Shown here: one piece after another, positions 10,911 through 22,993 of the stretch
Position numbering within the stretch: position 1 is the first letter of the stretch
Layout: every line of letters starts with the position of its first letter
Assembly: GCA_959347315.1 (NCBI GenBank)
Contig: OY365808.1
Location: 3,463,705 to 3,527,704 of the forward strand
Length of the DNA stretch: 64,000 nt
From: Bimastos eiseni
Lineage: Eukaryota; Annelida; Clitellata; Crassiclitellata; Lumbricidae
Direction of reading: 5' to 3'
Position numbers and translations under genes: made by a program
The notes under the pieces: model-generated
The model's database searches: none
What the model was told of the DNA's origin: nothing
Seen by the model: the letters and a program-made list of their open reading frames with translations, nothing else

Positions 10911-11860
10911 AGTATCTATTTGCGTGTCTGATCGAAGTGATCGATACGAGTACGTTTGGGTAATCGGGTACCCAGATGAATACATGGTTGTTTGTCGTCA
11001 CACACAGTTCTGAGAGCTGACTAAAGTGCGAGGTCGGGCCCCCTCGTGCGTAGGTCGGATCGAAGATCTGTGTGCAGATAGCGAAGGTTATAGACAGAAG
11101 ACCTTCACTATCAGTGTCCGTGAATACCATGCCAGTGTCATTTTTATCGAAGCAGAATATATCAGTGTTGGTGGGTAACTGCTAACACAGAGGACGGGAA
11201 CTTAGTCAGTCAAATGTGCATGACAAAATATACGTGTTGAGCAGAAGGCGTGATAGATACGTGTTGGAGATTACATGACTAAGAGCTGTGCGACTTGTGG
11301 TGTCTAGGACGGCAGAGGTTAGAGAGTTTGGGATAGTAATGTCTAAGAGTATAAGACGTTGGATTTAGCTACCGATAATTGTATAGGCCGAAATGGCTTA
11401 TGGACTTGTTTCAAATATGTCTGAACCTCGTAACTTAAGAGAACGTTTGGTGTCCCTAAATGGCGATAGTTTCAGAGTCACAAGATGCTGAACGGTACGA
11501 CATCAGGTAGAGGAAGACGAGGCTAGTAGCTTGGAAGGTATGCAAGGCGAGGAAGACTCCTGCCGGTATGATTATGAACCCTGTTTTGAGTACGGCCATC
11601 CTCAGAACGTTGCCCATCCGGCGACCGCGGAATAGGCAGAGTCAGACCTCGTTACTAATTCGAGCCGTATTTCCTTTCTTGGAGAAGAGACCCGTTCCTA
11701 ATCTTGCCTGGTGATAGTGAACATCCTGGTAGATATAGAGTAACCGTTTGGCATTGAGATTTGGTAAGAAAGTGACTCGGGCGACTCCAGGCGCGTCAGC
11801 AAGCTGGGGTCGACACCGTCCGTTAGCGCTAGGCAGGCGCTCGGGCGGCAGAACGCCACA

Positions 11861-11935
11861 TATGTATGTACGTATGTACGTATGTATGTATGTATTTACG
11901 TACGTACGTACGTATGTACGCCTATATGTGCGCAT
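11861..11935. repeat. TATG/TACG tetranucleotide array (right of insertion)
   Basis: Right continuation of the microsatellite seen at 8431-8535, beginning directly after the CGCCACA terminus of the inserted block. Confidence 0.9.
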
Positions 11936-12260
11936 GTATTAACGCATGTGTACTATTTGATTTATTCGACCATGTCTGTATGAGAATCCGCCTACATGTA
12001 TCCCACGGTCCCACCTATCGGTTTCGTTTTCACTAAGCGCCTTAAATTAAACCTTCTTTGGGGCGTTGTAAATAATCGAGATAATAAGCAGTAACACGCC
12101 AGAAGCGGGAAGGTCAATTCATGCAACTGGAGCACTGATCGTAATTTACATTTCTATGAACTGGAGCGATAGGTATTGATGTGCGATAGTGCAAGGGAGC
12201 GTTGTCTGTATTATCTCCCGGCATGCATTGCTACTGGCACCAAAGACGGTCGTTCTTCAT

Positions 12261-12442
12261 TCGTCCTATTCGACTCGTAATACCCTGAGTCCTATCCGAC
12301 TCATAATACCCTGAGTTATATCCGACTCATAATACCCTGAGTTATATCCGACTCATAATACCATGAGTTCTATCCGACTCATAATACCCTAAGTCCTATC
12401 CGACTCATAATACCCTGAGTTCTATCCGACTCGTAATTGCCT
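12261..12442. repeat. 26-bp minisatellite, seven copies
   Basis: Unit GAGTCCTATCCGACTCATAA plus TACCCT, with GAGT starting at 12287, 12313, 12339, 12365, 12391 (as AAGT) and 12417. Variation is mainly CCTA/TATA/TCTA after GAGT. Confidence 0.93.
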
Positions 12443-12639
12443 GATCTTCACCACTACTCGGAAACAGTCCGAACATGCCGACGTCATTCACAACAATATC
12501 TGCATGGATATAATTATTATATATTAATACATTCGTAAAGCGGCTTAAGAAGTTAAGACCTATCTTTACGAACCTGCTTTTTTTGCTTGAAAGCTGTGAC
12601 CCACCCACGCCTACGATTCCTCGCACTCACCTGTTGGTT

Positions 12640-12735
12640 GTTGCAGTTTAACGACACTATGTGATAACATAGATCATTAGTGTCGGCCTCCTCCTTTATC
12701 CAGACTTGGGACTGGCACTGGCTGAGTGCGACCAG
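12640..12735 (+). repeat. 95-bp dispersed repeat, copy A
   Basis: Shares CAGTTTAACGACACT, GATAACATAGATCATTAG, CCTCCTTTATCCAGACTTGG and GACTGGCAC...GAGTGCGACCAGTGG with 62010-62105 (same strand) and 63580-63680 (opposite strand). Probably a SINE or the conserved end of a larger element. Confidence 0.7.
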
Positions 12736-13699
12736 TGGCGGAGTTTACCCTCACCTGTTGGGAGTAGGCCTATTGTATTTAACAGGGGCGTCTATACTTC
12801 CCTGAGTAATGAAATCAACCCCGGTCTCGGATCATTCGGTCTTGCTCTCGGTCTTGGTCTAGCATTTTTGGTCTTGTGTCCACTGTCCAACACTGATAAA
12901 GCAGGGTCTGTATGGCTAACTTCCAACTAACATTGTCTGTTGCTGCCCTATAAAGGCGAGCCCTTTAATATTCTGCGTGTTTCGGCCCAGTTTTGTGTGG
13001 ATATTGCAGGCGAATAGTCTGATAGTATTCTCCCGCAGCCACTTGGGCGGACGTGTTTATCCCATCTCATCCGCACCGAAAAATATATCGGTCGACGATA
13101 CGATTCTCGGACAGCCTTGTTGCTGTTGTTTGGAATTCATACAAGATGTTCACGGTTCGTTTCGATGGCTTCACCTCGAAGCCGCACTTTAGATATCTCG
13201 CAAAACATAGATATTTATAAGCTACATCAGCAAGTTGATGACTGGGTTGTTTACATCTCGAGATTAGTTCAAAATTGATATAGGAATGTCCGATTCCACG
13301 AGACAGCAGATACTGGCGGAAACGAGGCTCACGCGCATGCGCAAGGATCTGCGCTAAAGACAAGAGACCCAAATTCAACATCAATTTTCAACACATAGGC
13401 CTTGGCCAAGTAGGCCCACATTCGGTTGCGTATGGGTGGTGTAGATTTTAATTGTAACCGATATTATTCCGATAAGGGTAAGTTGGAGTAGGCCTATTGA
13501 GATGAGTTCAGCATATTCTCGGCTCCTACTTGACCGAAAAACGGAAACGGCCGAAATATGAGGGGAATTTGCCCCTTCTGACCTCCGTCTACTACCTCTG
13601 TGGGTACAGTGGAATATATGCACCATCAATAGCTATAGCATAGTATTACATAACCAAGGGTTCAAAGTCGTCTGTGTTAAAACCACCGCAAATTGGCCT

Positions 13700-13865
13700 G
13701 GAACATAATTAATATCCCAACTTTCTAAGTTTCATCTTATAAGCTGTGATTGTGTCCACTGAGACAGTACTAACATACACTCCATTCCACAAGTCTACAA
13801 CTCTTACACTGAAGGATTTCTGCCTTATTCTTATCTTACGAATGCATTTCAGCATCCTAGATTTC
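13700..13865 (-). pseudogene. LINE ORF2 C-terminal relic
   Basis: The reverse complement reads KSFSVRVVDLWNGVYVSTVS then VDTITAYKMKLRKLGY, a clear Jockey/CR1-type ORF2 C-terminus. It is related to the relic at 3435-3640. Confidence 0.65.
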
Positions 13866-14460
13866 AATGGTCATTGACCTCCAGGCCTATAATCGGGAAG
13901 AGGGTACAAAACTATACTCCCCCAATTGCAAATGTCAAATTGCTAAACAGATATATAAGACATTGATATTACAGGCTATTTATCTTTTTAACATCAAGCA
14001 TCATATTTAACAGCATAGTCTAAATGTGTTAACTGTTATGAAGAAATAACATACCAACAACACTTGGGGACCGTTCACGTATTATTATATAACGAATAAA
14101 ATCTCAATTTTTTTACCCACCCCTACCCCTAATAACGTTATATAACAGCAGCTGTGACCTCAAACCCCTATATTATATAACAGATATGCTACCTACCCGA
14201 CCCCAGTCTACGGTAACTAATTGGGTAGTCAACGATTGTCACCATGCATCTACATGTAGGCCTACTAATACAACATGATAATATTGTCGAACATAGCCAT
14301 TGTTTTACCAGTAACATCAACAGCCTGTCGGAAAAGCTTTTCGTCTAAGTAGTCTGACAATATTGTCGATTGAATCTGTTTGTGCAGTGTCCATTGCCAT
14401 TATAGGTGTCTTGTGGATCAGTTTTACTCTTGACATGACATCGTAAACTAGCTTTTCATT

Positions 14461-14462
<2 letters not shown>

Positions 14463-14548
<86 letters not shown>
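14463..14548. repeat. GT dinucleotide microsatellite
   Basis: An uninterrupted run of GT, about 43 units. Confidence 0.99.
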
Positions 14549-14551
<3 letters not shown>

Positions 14552-17500
14552 GTGCGTAGTTAATGCTTTACTTTTAAATAAAGTCAATCTATTTCCAAAT
14601 ATCTAGTTTGTTGATGTGAAGAATTCATGTTGCTCTATAATACATATAAATGTATCCGGTTGATGTCACTCGGTGTGGAGCTATTACCCATAGCACTCTC
14701 AGTTTCGACATATTCGGATATCCAATTGGCCTCCCTCCCGGTACCTTGGTCCCCCTCGGCCCCCTGATGGAAAAACCTAGAACCGCCACTGATGTATAGG
14801 CCTGCTACAGTGTATGTGTGTATAACCTACAGATTGAGCCTCTCTAGGCCTACGCACGCACAGAGAAACAGCTAATGTAGGATGCATATAGAAGGCAATG
14901 ATGCAATCTTATAATTATGGTCCTCTGAGTGGATTCCTTGAAGTGGCGCTATAATATTCCCGAATTGCTGAATCAATGAATAATCAAACTGACGTAGTGA
15001 TTACGTCATCCATTAGCTCTATTGCTGAATTTGCCATTTGATATCATGGACATCCACGTTGATGGACGCATTTCAGAATGTTCCTAAACTTCACAGAAAT
15101 TGCACCAATTCATCGAAATTCTTCCGATTTCTGCCGCACCAACTTCTGTTTCGATGCAATTTTCGTCAATGGGTATGAGGTTATAACCCAATCAATTACT
15201 ATACATCGAACTTTTATTGAAATTTGCAACTTACAGATCGGTAATTCGATCTGTTATATAAACACGTCTAAGTGACTTGCGTTTGTCCAGAAAGACTCGG
15301 TAACTGCTTTAGATCGACGATATAATTTATATATTATGTGTAGACCCTGTACATTTGTATTTGTTAATTTATACATAGACCTAAGTTGTGTTTGTGTTAA
15401 TTTAGGCTCCCTAAATTTATTTTAGTTAATTTTAGTTGTTTGAGAGTGCTAATCAGAATCGGTGACTTTCATAGCGCCACAAAAATTTGTATTTTTACAT
15501 TTTTATCTTCATCAAATTATTTGTTGAAATTTTTGTGATAGTCTATAGACTCGGCGACTTCTCTAATGCGCCTGGCGTCACAGTATATTCATGTTTCTGT
15601 ATTTTTTAAATTAAACTTTATTTCTACTTTCGATGCATCTGAGTAAGCTGGTACGGCTAGGTGACTTATTCACGCAGCGTCACTATATAATTTATTGTTC
15701 ATTAATGCATTTTATTCTAAACATATTTTAATCTGATATATCTACTCGTTATCTTAAATTGTAAGTGCACATTAAATTTCTCGCTTGAACGGTAAGACGA
15801 TTTGCCTCCTTCAAGTAGAGAGGAAAAGAGCATCTCTGTTTTTCGACTCCTTAACGCTGGGGACCATGCATATCCTACAAATTCTTAGATCTCTACCTAT
15901 AAGATGCCTTTTCTATTGCTTGGGACGGGGATGAGAATCCCGTCGCTCTGTCGCTGGTTCTCTCGATTAGGCTACATGTACCTAGCATAATGGTACACGC
16001 GGGACCTCTGTTGCAGACTGGTTCCCACATTCCACTGACCCTGCAGACTGGTGCTCGGGTGCAGCCCACAGGTTGTCCTTAGGAATTAGCTGATACAGGC
16101 TCAGGTCAATATGGCTGCCTCCCATTATCTGCTGATCCACGTTACTGACCCACATATTTTATAAATTTTTATTGTCAGATGGGTGACCCACAAACAGACC
16201 CGCATGTACCGACATAGACCCGGGCTACATGGGCCCGGGCCACATCTCGGACACATACAGTTAACCATGGAACGCGAATGCCAGTACAGTGTTTTAGATT
16301 AATTTATGAAGCGCTTATTTGTATTGCGTCTATAATCATATAAGTAAGAAATTGATTGATTGATTCGTGAATATTATAGCACCGTATAGCAAGACAATGC
16401 TCAGTCGTCTTCCTATGTAGGGATATTTGAAATGAGACGTTATTCGTGGACAACCACTGCCTGATGCCACAATTTATTCTGGGCAAAAGACATCGTTCAA
16501 TCGTCTTCAAACGCAGGGACCAACTGAAGGCAAAGTCGCCGCCATATATAGGCCTATGCCTGGCGAAGTGTCACCTGTCAACGTAAGCTGTCGCCTGAAA
16601 TCACGCTGAAATCAAGAGTCGCCGTGCTGAAATTGATGACAGAAACGAGGTTAGAAGCGTTTGGTAATATCCTTGTCTTACGTTACCCTGAGTTTCAGTG
16701 GCGGATTTAGGCTTAGTTGCTTGGGTGGCGAAAAAAATTTCAAGTGGCTCTGTGGCGCCTCCAAATTGACTAATTTAGTAAATCAATCCTAATAAAGTCG
16801 CCGAACACGTCAAAGAGAATCAAACATCTAAACAAATACTTAAAAATTTAGACACGTAAATTTGGGCCAATAGGGCCTACAATATTTATGTTGATCTAAG
16901 CAAGACACTTGCTAGTTTATGTAAAATATTGTCTGCCTGATTTCATGGAATTAAAACGATTTGTCTTTGATTCAAAGTCAATGTCATCTGCAAGATCAAA
17001 TTCGATTGAAATTAATGCCAATCCTGATAGGAGTTCGTTTGTAATTGTTGATCGCAAAAACTGATGAACTTCAATGTACTGAAGCTTCTCTCAGCCGTAG
17101 CAAAATGTAATGGGAAGAGTCAGATAAATTCTACATAGAATTGATAAATTAGAGTGAGCTGCCGCCAGCTACGTGTAGGTTCTGATCGTCCGTTATTGGG
17201 TTATATTTAGCAGGAATTTCAACTGATTGAACAGTTTGAACTACCGGTAGTCAAGTCATGAATTATAGGCACATTTAGTTGTCTCAAACTAGTAAAGACT
17301 AACTAATTAGAACTAGCACGATGACAGATTGTAAGATGTAGCAGTTTTGTCTGTGCATCCTGCCAGAGTAGTTCATTTGGATTTTGACAACGTTTTTGAG
17401 AAATTTGTAGCTGCAGTGTATCCCCATTGTCGCATACAGTGGCAGCGCTATGCGCCCAGGTGGGGCCAACGGTAACCAGAAGACTCTCTATCATCGACAC

Positions 17501-17985
17501 TTCACGAGATTACACGATAGGGGCCTATGTGCCACTTAATATAGCGCATTTTAGTCCGCTACATAAAAAAAGACGCTGCGAGTCTGACTATTTAACTCGT
17601 AGCCTATTAATTTATAAGTACAGCTTAAGATATTTTTGAAAGTGTTCGCTGTGCAGAATAAAATTCTAACGCATGCGCTTACAGCGGTCGAGTTATCCAA
17701 GAGGAAGATCTGAGACATGAGATGAGCTGCGAGCTCGAGTTGATTACAGAAGCGCAGCACCTGCATAGCTTCACACACAGATGAGCGCAGCAATCGTTGA
17801 TCTACCTGGGACATAACGTGGTGTTTGTGGGTTCGGTACCAACGCACGAGGGCCGCCCCAACAGATGAATCTTGTGGCTTAATAGACCCCCCTAAGGAAT
17901 CAGGTCTAAGGATAAGCTACTTGATGTGTCATAACGTGTTTTAATAATGATCTTCTTTTGTTCGCTGTTTTCCTTTAGGTGCCTT
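14549..17985. other. Gene-free AT-rich stretch
   Basis: No supportable coding exon. Fragments starting with CAGTGGCGG (about 14770-14790 on minus, 16697 and 17438 on plus) resemble hAT-type element ends. Several TAGGCCTA palindromes occur. Confidence 0.5.
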
Positions 17986-17989
17986 GTTG

Positions 17990-18400
17990 ATTGAGGCGAG
18001 ATGGGTGGAATGAGGCGGGATGGGGTAGAATGAAGAGAGATGGGTGGAATGAGGGGAGATGGGGCTCTGTATTTATTATTACTATCTTTTGTAGTGTATG
18101 TTTCGTATTACTGCTGGGCCTCTGGAGCGGTGTAAAAACCCGTAAGCCCAATATTATTATCATTTTAAATGTATCAGTTGTTCTGTGTTGAGCCGATGGG
18201 AGGTGGAATGGAGAGGGTGGTGTGACGGTGGAAGAGGTGGAGGGGATGGGAAGAGGGAGAGGTGACGGTGGAAGAGGGGGATGGGAGAGGACGGTGGAGG
18301 AAGTGGTGGTGGAAAGGAGAGAGGGCGGTCTGACGGTGGAAGAAGCTGATGTGGACTCGAGAGAGGGCAGTCGAAGTTGAATCCGAGAGAAATATTCTAC
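17990..18400. repeat. GGTGGAA/GGTGGAAGAGG imperfect repeats
   Basis: Two clusters: 17990-18065 repeats GATGGGTGGAATGAG-like units, and 18190-18350 repeats GACGGTGGAAGAGG-like units. Compositional open frames only. Confidence 0.75.
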
Positions 18401-18774
18401 ACAGAGAGATGAAGCTCACCCGAAGGTGAGGATTCTACGCTGTATTGTATTTTTTATCAATCTTTATTTCACCAGACATTGGAAGCACAGTATTTGTATG
18501 TTCGTTTATTTATCAATAGGGGCAGACACGACGATGCTCCTTTACACGTATTTAGGTTTAGTTGTTAGAATTGTTATGAGGACACACAGACAATATAGGA
18601 TAGTTGTATGTATTTAAGAGTTTTGAGATTAAAAATGTTAAATAGGCCTATTATGATTCTAGCCTAGTAGGTCTACACTGGTATATTATATTTATGAACT
18701 TTGAGACGAACTCGTAGGCCCTAACAAATGATCTCTGCAGTCTTGCTGCCTGTCTGAAGCTCAAGCTCTGTATT

Positions 18775-18965
18775 TCTTTCTTTCTATCTTTTTTTCTTTC
18801 TTTCTAAATCCATCCATCCACCAATCTATCTGTCTATTTCGCTCTCTTTATTTCTATCCGCAATTGCCTCTAATTAAACTTAAAGTATGGACGTCAAGCA
18901 CGTTAGTTTATATTATTCGGTGATTCATTTTCTGTCTCTCTGTCTGTCTCTATTCTATCTATCTA

Positions 18966-18996
<31 letters not shown>

Positions 18997-19020
18997 GTCT
19001 GTGTGTCTGTCTATCTGTGT
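18775..19020. repeat. TTTC and TCTG/TCTA microsatellites
   Basis: Short TTTC and CATC runs at 18775-18830, and TCTG/TCTA/TCTC runs at 18933-19018. Confidence 0.85.
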
Positions 19021-21630
19021 ACATAATATGTATGTAAGGCTACAACACGTGTTACCGTAGTCTCTGTGGTTCATAAAAATAAGGTTGTAGGCCTTTCATT
19101 TGACTAACTGGTTATCCTTTTTAGTGTTCTTCGACAAAACGGAGATGCTGGAGATCGGGCAAGCTCCTTCAACCACCCGAGATATGAGTAGCTCGATGCT
19201 GCGGAGTCCATCAAACCATAAATTTAGGAAGAATTTTCTCATTAAGACAGCTTTTTTTCTAACTAACTCTAAAACTTCGGCTTTACCTCACGAAATGTGA
19301 GGAATTTAGAACGATTTATAAAGTAATAGATTACAAATCAAAACTTTAATTGTGTGTAAGATGATTTGCGCGATGGCTTTACGAAGAAAATGCTTTACGA
19401 AGAAAATTGAACTTTGATAGGCGTACTTGTTAATTTGCTCCACACGTAAATATATAGGGCCTACTGGATTTAGAAGCGATAAACCGCATCGTCTACTGAA
19501 ACAAAATAGGGCCCACTGGTGCTACTTCTACTGATAATATTAATATTAAGCCCGTGTAGGGTAATATAGGCCTATATATGGGTTGCTCATTTGGAACTAA
19601 CGTGGGCCCCAGATAGGACGCACTTGCGAATGTTGGCTGGGAGGGTAGGCATATGATAATCCTGCAGTGGTCAATATGTAACAGCGGAGGTAGTGGAACT
19701 GTAGGACGGGCGTTTCTCCAAGCCCAACCCCGCGTCAAGTTCTTTGCGGTCTCTTCCCCTTCTCAGGATTACGATTTGCATCTTCAAGGGCCAGTGCTAA
19801 TAGAAATAGCAATGTTTGATAAAATTAAACGTAACACAAAACGAATCTATCTAACACTACGACACTTGACTTCACAAAAAAACGAAACAGTCGCATTTAA
19901 CACATGTAGCCCTATCGAACTTATGGCATAATCAGAAAAAAACGTTATTTACCATCTTATTTGGGCTAGTATTTGTATAGGCCTATACACTATAGTACAA
20001 TAGAACGTGGATAAAATTGCACCAAAAAATGTTAGGTATATAGAGCTTGGTTGCACGAAAACTTAACAGTCGCAGTTAACATGCGTATCGAACTAAAACT
20101 TAAGATAAATAACTTGCACACAATCCACGACATTCTTATTTCACATTCATGCACTAAACTAGATAAATCATGATCAACATTAAACCATCATTAACATCAT
20201 TTAACAATAAATACATCCAGTGGCGCCGATTGCGTTCTGAAAGTAGGGGCACTTTAAAAAATATTGTGTAAAACCGGGCTAAAGAAGCATCACTTCATGC
20301 TTTAACGCGCTATATGTTGTTTAGATGCTTTTTAGTGCCAAGCTATTGTGAGGTCAAGCGAGCCAAGAGGACAGCACTGCCAGATCTATAGCCTATGGCG
20401 CTCCGGAAGAAACCGATCGATGGTAGTGTGACGCTGGTGTCGACTCTGTCGTCTGTCGAGGTTATGCAGGAGAACCAAGAAGCAAATTCATACATGAAAA
20501 AATAGCTGGAAAAGTTCTACAATTCGTGCATGATAGTATAAAGCTGGAAATAGTTTAGCGCTAAGTCAAATTAAATTGACATGATCATGATTTATATACA
20601 GATTTAATGTGCAAAGTTTCGTTTCTAGGTCAATTGCCCCAGAGTCAGACAAGTAGGCCTAAACAAACAGAAAAAGCCCATAATATCCTATAGATGTGGG
20701 TCTATTATAGGCCTAGTGTCACAGTGTCAGAAGCAGTAATGTCTCAGTCTGATGCACATGTAGGAATCAAATTAAATGGAGAGATGTTGAATTATCTCCG
20801 ATTTTCTTACAGCGTTGTCTTCCTCATCCAGTGCTCAATAAACTAAAAAAAACGTTAGAAAATGTTACTGATTGATCAACGCAGAGAAATCCAAACAACG
20901 GTTATTGAAATGACCAAACAGACAACCAGGCCCGTAGCCAGTATGAGGTAAGACGAGTCGAGTGCCGAGGCATAACTCTCAAGACGAGGCAAGTGTCAGA
21001 CGAGCCATGCTTCGTCTTACCTCAACATTAGAATTAAGTAATCGTGTAAACGTTAATTGCATATTTTATTACCATATTTAGCTGGTTCTACATGCGTCTG
21101 TCCAGAAATTTAAAATTATAATGTGCTATAGCCCCTTTCTGACCTTTAAGTTTATGCACGAAGTGGCAATGGAACCAGTCAATAAAGTTTCAAATCCTCA
21201 TTTTGCATATCTTTGATAAGTGGCGGTAATCGAAAGTTATTAAACGATAATAGCTATCTGTGCTTAAATAAAAAAAATTATTTATACAACGTCCCTTTAA
21301 GAATTGCTATAAAAGCTTAGGAGCCTAGGATTAGAATACTAAATTCTCAAAGCTGTAAGTGCTGTAATATGCCAAGAAAATTTCTGTCGACGGCAACGGC
21401 GTATGTTGTCAAAAGCTGTCGTTAAACTCTGGATCCATCTATTAGAATACTTCACAATAGAACAAGAAAATGTTTTTATTGATTTGCGGCTCCAAACGCC
21501 TTTGGACCAGGGCATCATCTTTGCGCCGCATAGAAATATCCTTCGTCACTTACAACGCTAACAAATAATGCATTTTACACACACGTTCGTGAGTCGCTTG
21601 GCTTGTATAGTGTATATGCGTCTGTTCTTG
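19021..21630. other. Gene-free stretch
   Basis: No exon is supported. A CAGTGGCGCCGATTG end at 20219 and CCCGTAGCCAG at 20932 look like transposon termini. Seven-base AGGCCTA motifs recur between 19560 and 20710. Confidence 0.45.
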
Positions 21631-21635
21631 CATAG

Positions 21636-21835
21636 GTCTGTTGATCGGTTGATTGGGAAGTGGGCGCGTGGGTCTGTTGCTCGGTTTATGCGGCAGTGTG
21701 CGCGTGGGTCTGTTGCTCGGTTGATTGGGCGGTGGGAGCGTATGTTTGCTGATCGGTTTATGTGGCGGTGTGCGCGTGGGTCTGTTGATCGGTTGATTGG
21801 GTAGTGTGCGCGTGGGTCTGTTGATCGGTTTATTA
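21636..21835. repeat. 36-bp minisatellite, about 5.5 copies, open on both strands
   Basis: Unit starts GTCTGTTGATCGGTTGATTG at 21636, 21672, 21708, 21744 and 21780, a regular 36-bp period divisible by three. It therefore gives 12-residue repeats in open frames on both strands (for example RSVDRLIG on plus, INRPTRTLP on minus). I see no flanking gene structure, so I treat it as non-coding. Confidence 0.85.
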
Positions 21836-22273
21836 ATGAAGATGAGCAGTTCAAATGCTGTAGCTGCAGTCAAAACCTCGGCGCAAAAAGCAAAAACGTG
21901 GTGGAACTGCCCGAAACGGCGTTCCGCCTAATTTACTGGCTGAGGTGCCGGAACGGCGTTCCGGTCGAAATTGACTACTGATGATAACCCGTCTGCTCCA
22001 AAGAGCTTAGTTCACTTAAAATCTTTGGTCTGCTCTAGCTACTAGCATACTATAATTATTGGCCTCTGTAGCCTATCTCCGAACACACGCCTGTTTCTAC
22101 ACAATTCTGTAAAAATATCAACGTTACTCACATGACATAACATAAACAATCCAATCAAGGGCCTTGACATATTGTGTCTGTTCCGTTCCGTTCCTACGAT
22201 GTTTTTTGACGCTCAACGCTTACGAAATTGTCCTACTCCGGTGATACTTCCAGATGGTCTCACAAAGCGTAGG

Positions 22274-22361
22274 CTAATAGTAAAAATTTCATTTTAACTA
22301 CGCGTGTGACAAGAAATCTTACTTGTAGTACGCGTGGTTAAAATGAAACTTCTACTAATAG
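22274..22361. other. 88-bp near-perfect hairpin (pre-miRNA-sized foldback)
   Basis: The left arm starts CTAATAGTAAAAATTTCATT and runs through TTTAACTACGCGTG. The right arm is TACGCGTGGTTAAAATGAAA then CTTCTACTAATAG. The arms pair over roughly 38 positions with a few mismatches and wobbles, around a short loop AAATCTTA. It could be a palindromic MITE core or a small-RNA precursor; the sequence does not decide. Confidence 0.6.
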
Positions 22362-22993
22362 CTAAAACGTTCTGACTACACGTTCTGACTGGCCGTTAAA
22401 AATAACAAAGAGCCATTGGTAAAGGAAATGATACCAATTACATCCGATGCGACTGAATGCATTTTGTCGCCTAGGTGTTGACAATATAAATTTCTGTATT
22501 AGCAAAAGAGAACCCCATATGTTACATTTTTCAATAATACAACACAAAGACATAGGTCCAGCGCGTACAGCGTGCCATATTTTAACCTTAGGGCTACTAA
22601 TAATTAAGTTTACGCTCCCTTTGTTAATTTAAAAAAAATTATAAAGAATTTAGTGATTTCCGATAATCACGTTCAAAATCGTATTGTAATAATTACAGAA
22701 CCAAAAAATTCTCTGTAAATAACTATGTGCAAAATCCAGCGGGGGCGCACATATGCTACTTGCACACAGCTTAGCTACTGGCTCATTGAGTTCAATGTGG
22801 CCGTTCAGCTATGGGTCCATTTTTGTGGTGCTCCAGCCATGTGCTTATACAGCCCAATGTGGCTGTCAGAGTCCATACTCGACGAATGGTTTGATATCGC
22901 ACTGTGAATAGGTTAAGTGGGTGTATCTGGGTGTTACTTGCCCTCGTTAAGCAATTACGATCAGAAACATTAACTTCATTTAGCTATTGGATT

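Larger units (their letters stand above)
8536..11860. mobile_element. Unclassified 3.3 kb hairpin-rich insertion with LTR-like ends
   Basis: The block begins TGTGGCGGACAGGCCACA and ends GGCGGCAGAACGCCACA, so the termini are TG...CA with 7-bp inverted ends TGTGGCG/CGCCACA. It interrupts a TATG/TACG microsatellite; TATG lies on both sides, compatible with a 4-bp target duplication but uninformative in a tetranucleotide array. No frame over about 170 codons exists and none looks like a transposase or polymerase. The interior is GC-richer than the surroundings and full of short stem-loops, for example 9557-9576 (8-bp stem, 4-nt loop), 9864-9882, 9926-9945, 10681-10702 and 10957-10974. TATA-like motifs lie at 8810 and 9972. 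TG...CA ends suggest a very long solo LTR; a non-autonomous DNA element is the alternative. Confidence 0.55.
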
